A stretch of DNA of 64,000 bases from Erodium maritimum. Its lineage: Eukaryota; Streptophyta; Magnoliopsida; Geraniales; Geraniaceae. The position numbers and the translations under genes were made by a program. The stretch is from NCBI GenBank assembly GCA_963921825.1, contig OY997594.1, forward strand, positions 13,149,001 to 13,213,000, read 5' to 3'. Each line of letters opens with the position of its first letter. Position 1 is the first letter of the stretch. The notes beneath the pieces were generated by a model. The model made no database searches. It was not told the DNA's origin and worked only from the letters and a program-made list of their open reading frames with translations. Below, piece after piece: positions 55,234 to 64,000 of the stretch.

Positions 55234-56747
55234 ATGTCCGACGTCGAAACTCAACGTGCGTCTTCAACGGAGGTCGACGAAAACAGGTCGGGCGTTGTCA
55301 ACCCCAATGATTTCCAACCCACCCCCGATCAACTAGACAGCTTCTAAGACATGTTGAACATCAGATTGGCCCCCAGCCCGTTCATGAAACCTGGATACAA
55401 CTGAAGCGCTTTTACCCCGTATATGCAACCTGGTTACAACCCAAGTGCATACCAACCTGGTATTTTGAAACACTCAACTTCAATTTCGTTTAATATTATT
55501 TTTTATTTAAAGTTTCATTTTTTTATGTGAAGTATCAATATTTTTTTAACCACGGTCCAGGACAATTCAATCCCGGTACAGGTTAATTCAACCCCGGTAC
55601 AAGGAAATTCAACCTTGATCCAAGTCAATTCAACCACAGTTCAGGTCAATTCAACCTCGGTCCAAACTATTACCATTATATTGAGGCTGGTGGGACCTAA
55701 CAACACGTCGACGACAACAGCGGCACCCGAATGTCATCACAATCATCCTCTATCGTCCCTTCTCAACAATGACCAAGGGTGACAAATGCAAGGACAAAAT
55801 GGTCCATCAAGATGGAGAGGCGGCTCATAAATGTCTGGCTCCGTACAACCAAAGACTCTATTAAGGGCAACTCCCAAGATGGTATGACCTTCTGGTGCAT
55901 AATTACGAAAGCGTACATTGTAGAACGAAGTTTTGGTCCGATGTTCGAGTGGAGAGCAATCAAGAGCCACTAGAACAGACATGCGTTGCGGATGGGGAAG
56001 TTCCTCGGTCTTATGAGAACCTCTAAGGCCGACGAACGCAGCGGATGGAACCATGTAGACTACATGGATGAGGCCAAGGGGTTTTACAAAGACATACCGA
56101 AGAGTAAGGAAAATCCAAAGATTTTCGATCTCGATCATTTGGTCGACATGCTTAAGAACGAGGAGAAGTTCACCACCGAGGAAGTCACCATGGGGGCTAT
56201 ACGGCGCCAACGGTTGGATGAGTCTGGGGCTTATAGCTCAACCCCACCCTCAAGTGGAGGAGTCCTTAACACCGATGATGAATATATCACAGCTCTGAGT
56301 GGTGAGTCCCAACATGATTGGGTACCCTCCGATCCGACCAAGGGAGATCATCAGCGAAGTCCCCCTCCCCCTCAGCGAGTAGAAGAACGAAAGTTGGGCA
56401 AGAAGTCTACGAAGAGGAAGGGAAAGGGTCTCCAAGATCAAGTAAGTGCAATTTCCGACATGGAATGAGCAAAGGAAGAGCGAGAACGAATTGCTTTAAA
56501 GCAATAACGGGTTTTTATCGAGCAAGAGCGACTACAACTTGAGAGAGCAAACAAATATTTACTACTTCAAAACAAATATGAACAAGTGTTCGAGAAGTAT
56601 GAGGCCATGCAGGATCGGGACATCTCCAACTACGACGATGACTAGCTGGTCCGACACTCGACTGTGATATCCCGATTGTGCGAGCAACTAGAACAGTTGT
56701 AGGCATGTATGAACAAGTTTGACGAGGAGGAATCATCTCGAAGATGA
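55234..56747 (+). pseudogene. Harbinger ORF1 (SANT-like), decayed
   Basis: It starts MSDVETQRASSTEVDENRSG, followed by a Tyr/Asn/Pro-rich spacer with degenerate PGYN repeats (55380-55680). The SANT-like domain begins with ARTKWSIKMERRLINVWLRT near 55785 and continues through FWCIITKAY and FEWRAIKSH. There TAG at 55972-55974 replaces an expected Trp (SH-W-NRH). After a small frame change come WNHVDYMDEAKGFYKDIPKS and IFDLDHLVDMLKNEEKF, the usual end of the domain. The C-terminus has KKSTKRKGKG and a coiled coil (ALKQ...FIEQERLQLERANKYL). A stop at 56643-56645 or a little later ends it. It is related to the relic at 50460-51117. Confidence 0.75.
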
Positions 56748-56888
56748 ATGTTATTATTAATAAATTTGTTAATTTTATTCATTGTAATTTATTTTATTAT
56801 TAATTATTTTAGTCAAATTTATTTTCAATTTCTTATAAATATACTATTTTAACAAATAATTCAATAAATTCAGCAAAATATCATTCAG

Positions 56889-58261
56889 CATGCACGATGG
56901 CTTATCGTCCTATTCATTGGAAGAGGAGACGGAGGTCGAAGTGCTGGTCCCGTCTTCTCGGGAAACGTCGGCGGCCATTGCCCGCCAACAATGGGGGATG
57001 ATGGGGAAATTATGGTCTCCAACGACCCCTCGTAAGGACACTCTCCTGCGTATCATTACGAACGCGTGGGGGAAGGTTGCTAACGGTCTCGTGATCGAGG
57101 ACCTAGGGTCGGGGCTCTTTGGTTTTTACTTTCGGTCCTCAAAGGCTTGGGAGTGGGTTCGAGGAAATGGGCCCTGATGCTTTGACGGTCGGGCCCTACT
57201 GCTCGGTGATCTGGATCCATGTGCTCGGGAGATGCCTGTTCTTGACCGAGTGCAAATGTGGGAGCACGCAAGGGGTCTGCCGCCTCTGGTAAGGACGCGG
57301 GAAACGAGTACCTTCATTGGGTACGCTCTAGGAGCGTGTGTGGATGTCCCATGTGACCAATGGGGCTTGTGTTGGGCTGGAACTGTTAAAGTTCGGTTCT
57401 GGCACCTCCTCGAGAGGCCACTCCGGAAAGGACTGGTCCTTCGGTCCAAGGAGTTCCTTAAGCCGATTCACATTGAGCTGTCCTACTCTAAGCTTCTGAT
57501 CTTCTACTACAATTGTGGCCGACTCGAACATGATTTGGAGGAGTGCACGTGGGCAGTCTAAGGCCCCCCGCGGTTTGGTTCCTACCTACTGGAGTACCAG
57601 AGGGATAAGAAGGTCAAGGCATATGCGACAGATTGGGGAGAGGTTGACCGGTCGCCTACTCCCAAGGGTGTCGCCCCGAAGGGAACCTTGACTCTAGATA
57701 GGCGCCCCTATGTTTCCACAGGCTCCGTGCCTCCTGGTCTGGGGACTCGGGGTACTACCCGACTTGAAACCGGTCAGTCCCATGCTAGCTCGGGTTGGGA
57801 GACCCCACCATCGCTCTCTGGTGAGTTAGGTGGTGAAGCACGCGAGGATTCGAGAAGAAAGGAGGTTGAAACTCCAACACCCATTAGAGTATCTGGAGAA
57901 GACAGTGGAGCGCTCACAATGTCAGCAGTTGGAGCACCTCGAGAGGAGTAGGTCAGGACGGGGAAGTAGCCCCGCCAGGAGAAATGAGAGGCTGGACTGG
58001 CCCCGGGAAGGGTCCCATGAAGATGTTTTGCCTCCCACCATCACCACTGTTGAGATCCTGGATTTCCGGTACCTCCTTCCCCTTCTTCGTATTATGTCAT
58101 TGCCTATATGGCTTTCAAATATCGTCTGTGATGGTTCTAGTGAAAAAAATTACAGTGAATCATTACTCTTTTTGTCTGACCTTAGTGACTCAGGAATATG
58201 TTCTCTGATATACATCAAAGTTTTAATATAAAATCTATACATTATAACTTTCGCTCAAAAA
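56889..58261 (+). pseudogene. LINE ORF1-type relic, copy F, poly(A)-tailed
   Basis: The first frame (56890-57174) reads an ORF1 N-terminus: MHDGLSSYSLEEETEVEVLV, LLRIITNAWGKVANGLVIED and GSGLFGFYFRSSKAWEWVRG. It is then broken by TGA at 57175-57177 where Trp is expected (GP-W-CFDGRALLL). The second frame (57232-57561) gives VQMWEHARGLPPLV, the pre-knuckle LLERPLRKGLVL and the knuckle FYYNCGRLEHDLEEC, in which the first Cys has become Tyr. The disordered C-terminal part runs to about 57950. A 3' region similar to copy E ends in seven A residues near 58255-58261. No reverse transcriptase. It is lodged in the Harbinger element. Confidence 0.8.
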
Positions 58262-58379
58262 AAGAATCTGAATATTGCTAAACCTCCTACTATGGAACCC
58301 ATAAATTGAACGACCCATACTCATTATGCTATACAAACAAACATCATCCGTGCTCTACGTGCCTTTTATTAGGGTTGGG

Positions 58380-59145
58380 CAAATATCCGACCGTCACCGG
58401 CCGTCCCCATCACCGGAATTACCCGAACCGGTGTCATCGGTGATGGTTACGGTTTAAAAAATACCAACCCGACAATATTTTGGGTGGGTACGGTTTTTTA
58501 TCTTTCAAACCGGTAAAAAATCGACCGGCCGGCTTTAGGTGTGTATATAAAAATGTTCATGTTTTGTTTTACTAATTTGATGGTTATAGTATTACAAGAG
58601 GTTTTAAATAATTAAATGTTGACACTAGTATTAGATTAATAGCCTAACATAGATAAAATATAGGAGATTAGTTTACTTTTATTTATAAATTTGCCTATAA
58701 ACAATCATGCAGTAAGTTGGTTGTTCAAGTTAAATTGTAGAATAATGAAAGTAATATGCTCTAATGCTTTGTTGTTCATGTGAGGTAAACGCTATTCGTT
58801 CGTTATTATGCTATTGTATTTATTTCAAGATGATTAAGATTTGTAGCAAAGATGCTTGCCGTTTTGGTTTTAAGAGATGATAATCGTGTTTTATTGTCTT
58901 GATGTGAAAAATAATATCATGAAATTGATGTTTTTTTTTTCTTTTTGGGGCTTTAATTGAAGGCCCAAAAGAAAGCCCAATGGACCTGTTAAAAACCGTA
59001 ACCGGCCGACTCCGTGACGGTCGGTTTTCAAGTTGCCTGTTGAAATCCGGTGCGGTGACGGTTATGGATTTTATGTAACCGATCCTTCCGGTTTAAGTAA
59101 CGGATAATGGAAATATTGTCGGGGTCCGGCCGATGCCCACCCCTA
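58380..59145. mobile_element. Non-autonomous hAT-type element, 766 bp, 8-bp TSD
   Basis: Left end TAGGGTTGGGCA and right end TGCCCACCCCTA are inverted repeats with one mismatch. CCTTTTAT is duplicated at 58372-58379 and 59146-59153. Subterminal CCGACCG/CCGGTT words repeat on both sides, much like the element at 8100-9301. The interior is AT-rich without coding potential. Same family or a close relative of 8100-9301. Confidence 0.9.
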
Positions 59146-59153
59146 CCTTTTAT

Positions 59154-60382
59154 ATTAGTCGAGCATGCTTTAAATATCACGTATGTGACCTGTGTTTTTC
59201 ATGTACCGTTTAAGCATCTTGGTCAATCCCATATGCCTATAGATTAATATAATAATATCTAGAGTGTAGACTTTACAGTATATGTATATATATTTTGTTC
59301 ATAAATATAGACTTCACAGTATATTTGTTTTTTCTATATACTTTATGAATCTGACATCTTTTTTTGAAAGGATAAATCTGTCATCTGAATTCTCGAGGGT
59401 CGTGCAATTTAGTATCTGTATTTTTTTTTCTGTTCTATACTTTTGTTTCCATTTTCATACGGCATATTCTCCTCTAACAACTACAAATATATCCTGTTAA
59501 AAAAAACTACAAGTATATCAACTGTTATATTTACTCATTTCAATTGTTTTTACCCTCTCGATCTAATTTAGGACTATAATTAATAAAAACTAGACGAGTT
59601 CGGCCGTTGGAAAATATCGTGAATATTTATTGACAATTATGTATATATATTTTTAAATGTAAATCACAATTTAAATAAGTAAAATTACCCAATTTCTAAG
59701 TGCTAATTTGGACAAAATTACCATTTTATCGAGCAATAGTTTGCATCTTATCTTATGGTACAGAATGGTGTAGGCCTCTCATAGTCTCGTGAACGTGCGA
59801 TGATGTGATTTGTACAAAACCAAGACGACCAGAAACTGAACTGGTCCGTAAACAATCAATGACTCGGTACTCAATAAGTTTAAAAGGAGAAAAAACACGA
59901 ATCTTTATGGTCAATTATAGAAGCTTTGTCGTGGAGAAGAGCCAAACATGCTATGCTTCTTCAACTCTTTTGAGAAAATAGAACACAGATAAACTGATTA
60001 ATGGGGGTCCAATGGAGAACACCCCATAACACGATCACTAGAGCCTCGAGGCCAGTAACGAGTAGTGACCGTTGATTTTGACTTCTGGTAAGGATTACGG
60101 TTTTGTCTAAAGATTTAATATAAAACTCATTTAAAGTATTGATCACAAATAACATATTAGTCTACCGTATTGATGGAGACCTACAAATGATATGTGACCT
60201 AAGACATGTTAAAAGGTTATGATGGATTCTTAAATGTATGAAAATGATATGTGGCCAATTATTAAGGCAAGTAAATTATGTAATCAATTCATAAAGTCTT
60301 GTGAATGACATGTAACCAAATTATAATGTTTTTCATTTAATACTTTTAGATTTTAGGTAACTTACAACTCGTAATCAATACA
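59154..60382. other. AT-rich intergenic stretch
   Basis: No coding signal, repeat ends or RNA gene recognised. Several TATATA runs near 59280-59340 and 59641-59652. Confidence 0.4.
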
Positions 60383-60990
60383 TTTTTTTAAACGTGAACA
60401 TATGTATTTTATTAATCATGACTATGAATTGTAAGCATAAATTAGGTTCCTGATCTTATGCTCTAGTATATGTCTGATACCTTTATAGGAATTCCGGCGT
60501 ACTTGGACCCGTATTAGTAGCATACTTTGTATCACAGACAATAAAAAACACAAATAAACACAAAAAGGAACATAAAAAACTATAGGGATTGCGATGTTAG
60601 TTCTTCTGAAACCCGTAACTTTCGTAGTGGGGCGTTCTGGTATCGCTAGTCCATCGTCTTGAGTCGTCGGGATCACCTGAGATGTCCCTCCCTGTGAAGA
60701 GAATTGGTTTAAGTGTGATAAGGACAACGGAGTATGCTCCGGATGTGATTTCACCGATACTTCTCGCAGAAGCAGGCCGCTCTGGCTTGCGTAGATCATC
60801 ATCGGATCGACCCACAAGGGGATGATCGAGGTTGGGAGGATGATTGTGACGTAATTGACGTGGTGGATGCGGGCGGAGGAATGAGGAGTGAGGGCTGGGG
60901 GATAGAGCGGCGCCATTTCCTCGGAGAAGCACCAGACCATGGTCGGGAGTAACGGCGACGTGGCGCCTATGCTATGGGCGCAGGATCCCT
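60383..60990 (-). mobile_element. LINE tail, copy G
   Basis: Seven T residues at 60384-60390 on the plus strand are the inverted poly(A). Inside it the minus strand has a block like GGGTCC-AG-ACGCC (near 60510-60495), matching GGGTCCATGAGCGC of copies A and B at the same distance from the tail. The region upstream (to about 60990) is open for 172 codons without a recognised domain. It is a 5'-truncated member of the same family, inverted. Confidence 0.5.
60520..60539 (-). other. Partly kept 3'UTR hairpin in copy G
   Basis: On the minus strand GTCTGT, an 8-base loop GATACAAA, then GTATGC. Five of six positions can pair if G-U pairs are allowed. This aligns with the perfect hairpins at 877-896 and 6269-6288. 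Confidence 0.4.
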
Positions 60991-61089
60991 AATAAAGAGG
61001 CAATTCAGTTTTCCTTTAATTCACTTTCAATTATATTATCACTTAAACACATTTAAATAGTTTTAACCAATAGATTATTGATAGTTTTC

Positions 61090-62440
61090 AACTAAAACTT
61101 GAAAAGTGAAATGACGCATAACCTCTCGATATATTTTTTTGTAATCCCATGGTGGCGGCGGCGCAGTTTTTTCCATCACTGTCCATACGACTGTGACGGA
61201 GAGGCCAGAGTCATGGCCTGCGGGAGAAACCCTCATGACGCCACAACTCTCATATCCTTGCACGAAGTCCTCCCCTCCTCGTTCAAAGCCTTTGGTAACC
61301 GTAGAAGGTGCAACAATGGCGGGTCGAGGCCTTGTGTTTCTCGCCTCTCCAGCGGTGGAACGAGACTCTCCCACGAACTCTCGAGGGAGGGGAGACAGGC
61401 GGTCACATGTACTTCTAATGGAGAATCCAAAAGGTCTATCGAGGGGGTTTCAGAAAAAATTGGCTCTCATCCTCGTCTGCAACGAGGACTTACCTTCTCT
61501 TATTGACCACCAAACCAATCTCAAACTCATGTGCCTCTCTCACCGGACCACGGTTGGGAGTGTTGGGGGAGTTTGTCGTCGGGAACCAATCGAGGTGAAA
61601 TACGTGGGATGGGGAAGAATCAACCATTTGTGGAGGACGAGGTCGGGGAGCCCAAGCCTGCGTGCTCGGCACCGAAGATGGCTACCAGACGGTGGCGGCG
61701 CGTGAACGAGTTTCTAGGTAGGGTTCCAAAACCGAATGGAACACCCACGAAACTAGGTGACCTGACCCAACAGCCCAGATCCATGATGCTAATGGGTTTG
61801 GGCTAAAGTATGAGGTTTATGGGCTTGGGTTGAATTGTGGGTTTGTCTCGGACCTAAAAGCAGTTATGGGCCAAAACTGGGAGCGACAACATACAGATCC
61901 AATTCGGAGGAATGAGGCAGAATGGGAAGGAGCTATACGTTCCGGGGACGCTTCACTTATAGCGACGGGTGCTTTAAGCGCCATCACCTCGCTGAATGAG
62001 TATGAAGTGGTCCAGTATGGGGTTGACCATTATCACCGCCCCACTGGATGTAAGGTGGAAGAGGTTCCATCAAGATCTGGTACAGAACCCTCCTACCTCA
62101 TTGGACACGAACAACTCCGCGTTTAGGAGCCCTACCATTATCATTTCAGGGAGGAAGACGCACGTTGGCACCCCGAGAGAGAACTTAGTCCACCACAGGA
62201 CCACTCCGGAAATGGGTCCGCTCTACCATAGCTTTCAGGTCAGATTAGCTGTATCGGTCTCTCTCGATGATACCGTAGTACCACCTTCTGAACGTATCAA
62301 CGAAGCGGCTCGGTTCAAAGAGTTTGATTTGCTTTTGTTGCGATTTCAGTCTGTTAGTTTTTCATTTTTAGCACTCTTGTTTTGGTGTTTGGTGACTAGT
62401 CTGTCTTTCATCAGTTTACATTTATAATATCAAATCGTTT
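61090..62440 (+). pseudogene. LINE ORF1-type relic, copy H
   Basis: A GC-rich stretch, open in parts, begins near 61100. At 62110-62165, in a shifted frame, it reads TPRLGALPLSFQGGRRTLAP, which matches PRLGALKLSVKGGRRTL in copy D (44700-44610, minus strand) also at the nucleotide level. It is therefore the 3' part of the same subfamily. The segment 61300-61710 is an N-terminal or linker-like frame (AGRGLVFLASPAVERDSPTN) without a visible DUF4283 or knuckle. The 3' untranslated region is T-rich, ending near 62440 without a clean poly(A). Confidence 0.5.
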
Positions 62441-62502
62441 ACTTCTACAAAAATTACCAAAAAAATAAAAGGGAGTTGTTGGACGTTCCTATTCTTTTTC
62501 TT

Positions 62503-63402
62503 AGGTTATTTACGATTTGGTACCCAACTGTTTCGTCCACGAACGATATGGTACCCATATGTTTCAAATGACCAATTTGGTACCCAAATGATTTGTCCAC
62601 GAACGGAATTGGCATATTCCGTTACAAAACTAACGGAATATTCCTCCAAATCAGTCATGTGCAGTTAAGTGGAGTGTGAAATGACGATTTTACCCTTCCT
62701 TATTATAGCCTTATAAATTGTACATATGAAATTACCATTTTACCCTTTGTTAATAATATTAAATTAAATTAAATTTTAGAATAAAAATAAATTTAAGATA
62801 TAATAATAAAATAATAAAAAGTAAAAAAAAAATCAAAACTTAATTATCTAATCTAATCTATTATAACCTTATCTACCCTAATCATCTAACACCTATTTAT
62901 ATCTCAATCTCATATCTCACAAAACCTAAACGAGTGTTCATCCTCATCTTCACCACGACGGCGACAGGGCACGACAGAGCGAAAGGGCGCGACGGCGGCG
63001 ACACGGTTCTTCATCTTCACCATTTCATCCAAATCAACACCTCCTCCCCGAGTTCATTTTATTCCCTCTCCCAGAGTTCGGACATCGATTTATTCTCCAG
63101 ATCCACGAAGACCTTGCATGTCGGAGAAGAACCTCCCATCGTCTCACCGCCGCTCATCCTCCAATCATTGCCGCTCGGCGGAGAAGAAACGTCATCTCCT
63201 CGGCCCAGATCTTGTCCAGCGTACGCCCTCGAGTTTCAGATCTGCGAACAAATAGTCGACAACTTTGGTCTGTTAGTTTGTTAACCCTATTAACCCAAAT
63301 CGTTCGTGGACGAAACATTTGGGTACCAAATTGGGAAAAATGCTCAAGGGTACCATATCGTTCGTGGATGAAACATTTGGGTACCAAATCGTAAATAACC
63401 CC
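62503..63402. mobile_element. Pack-MULE candidate, 900 bp, 9-bp TSD
   Basis: Terminal inverted repeats of about 105 bp share GGTTATTTACGATTTGGTAC at the tips and two further TTTGGTACCCAA...GTCCACGAACG blocks. CTTTTTCTT is duplicated at 62494-62502 and 63403-63411. Long inverted ends plus a 9-bp duplication define Mutator-like elements. Between the AT-rich shoulders lies a GC-rich insert (about 62935-63290) absent from the sister element at 15574-16255 and looking like a gene leader plus coding start, so it is probably captured host DNA. No transposase. Confidence 0.85.
62934..63284 (+). other. Captured gene-like fragment inside Pack-MULE
   Basis: An open stretch of 116 codons (MFILIFTTTATGHDRAKGRD...) with CG-rich, pyrimidine-rich composition unlike the flanking AT-rich element. 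It contains CGACGGCGACAGG-type words and a run TCTCCAGATCCACGAAGACC typical of plant 5' leaders or first exons. The frame may be accidental, and the parental gene is not recognised. Confidence 0.45.
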
Positions 63403-63411
63403 CTTTTTCTT

Positions 63412-64000
63412 CTATTACGATAAAACTAGTTAGATGGAAGTTATTGTCATGTTGATGCTATTGCTATATCAAAAAAATATAATCTAAAAAAGTTGCTTTA
63501 GTCCCATTATTTATAATTGTCTTTCTCATACTGTGTAAACGACAACACATTTAAAGACATATCGTGCTAACCTTTTCTATAGGGTTTCAACGACTATCCA
63601 TGGCGGTGGTAATTCTTAACTAGACAAGCAGCAACCATGTGTCGAGCGACGACATATCAGAAACTAGGTTGGTCAACACTTCCCCATCACCGTCCTCAAT
63701 CACGCCGTCTCACACATCTAGTCTCTCCCCTAGACCTCATTCTCCGGTGCTCGATGGGGCGACGGTGCATGGGGGATAAGGTTTCGCTCGTCGCACACCA
63801 AAGTTGGGCCTCAGACTTCGACATCGGTGTGTAGTGATTCAGGCCTCGAAAATGAATCCCACGTCGGTTGGAGGCTCAAGACCTCCTTCACCGTATCGAT
63901 TCATATGGTTCTCGCTAGATCGCTTCAGGGGTCTCGAAAGCATCGGGGCTCTTCAATGGGGAAGGACCGCACCAAAGGAGGTCGGGACGGAGGTGAACGA
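63412..64000. other. Window end, GC-rich from about 63590, no gene recognised
   Basis: The last 400 bases are GC-richer with short open frames (63637-63834). They resemble the N-terminal regions of the LINE ORF1 copies in composition. No domain or knuckle is visible before the window ends. Confidence 0.3.

Larger units (their letters stand above)
54790..58355 (+). mobile_element. PIF/Harbinger element with SANT ORF1, interrupted by a LINE copy
   Basis: Left end GAGCACGTACATC follows TAA (54787-54789). A candidate right end, ...CATCCGTGCTC (inverted GAGCACGGATG), is followed by TAC (58356-58358), one base off a perfect TAA duplication. The leader before the ATG (55130-55233) is pyrimidine-rich like those in the element at 26720-29126. 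ORF1 occupies 55234-56747; no transposase is present. The LINE ORF1 copy at 56889-58261 lies inside, and only about 94 bases of Harbinger sequence remain after it. The right end is tentative. Confidence 0.55.

Noticed and set aside
1-64000. tRNA, rRNA or microRNA genes
   Set aside because: None could be recognised by eye on either strand; a covariance-model search (tRNAscan-SE, Rfam) would be decisive.

Overview
The window looks like nuclear DNA of a flowering plant, most likely a eudicot. The evidence is three spliced genes of recognisable plant families (a DUF538 protein, a Pumilio-24-type nucleolar PUF protein and eIF5A), GT-AG introns, telo-box and site II promoter motifs typical of plant growth genes, and a dense, nested set of plant transposons. 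No bacterial, organellar or CRISPR-like content was seen.

Layout. 1-1037: 3' part of a poly(A)-tailed non-LTR element. 1999-3583: DUF538 gene (3 exons). 4100-6428: a second, better preserved copy of the first element with an open 499-codon frame (DUF4283-like region plus CCHC knuckle) and no reverse transcriptase. 6590-10290: minus-strand copia and L1-type LINE relics, the LINE split by a 1.2-kb hAT-type element. 10318-15510: copia LTRs, primer-binding sites, polypurine tracts and a gag relic. 15574-16255: a non-coding element with Mutator-type ends. 17.2-20.8 kb: LRR relic, a long inverted repeat and a Tourist-type MITE. 21885-26450: PUF gene (17 coding exons). 26720-29126: a PIF/Harbinger element with clean ends and two SANT-like ORFs but no transposase. 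30.6-32.7 kb: 102-bp minisatellite followed by a DUF1985 pseudogene. 32.76-37.73 kb: decayed copia element. 38.1-39.4 kb: LINE 3' relic. 39991-41589: eIF5A gene (5 exons). From 42.4 kb to the end is almost wholly transposon-derived: further ORF1-type LINE copies in both orientations, a 38-bp tandem array, two convergent Harbinger transposase relics plus an ORF1 relic, a second Harbinger element interrupted by a LINE copy, two more hAT-type elements with 8-bp duplications, and a 900-bp Pack-MULE candidate with a 9-bp duplication.

How it fits together. The three genes act in separate housekeeping or growth processes; two of them (PUF/rRNA processing and eIF5A/translation) carry similar site II promoter elements. 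The rest records successive insertions: hAT into LINE, LINE beside Harbinger, LINE into Harbinger. Many element ORFs are broken mainly at tryptophan codons turned to stop, as expected from G-to-A change at methylated sites. The least ordinary signals are (1) an abundant poly(A)-tailed family that keeps only an ORF1-like protein and ends in an RNA hairpin with two compensatory base-pair changes, (2) a Harbinger derivative with two tandem promoter-plus-SANT-ORF units, and (3) a Pack-MULE carrying a GC-rich host-like fragment. No wholly new biological system could be demonstrated from the sequence alone.
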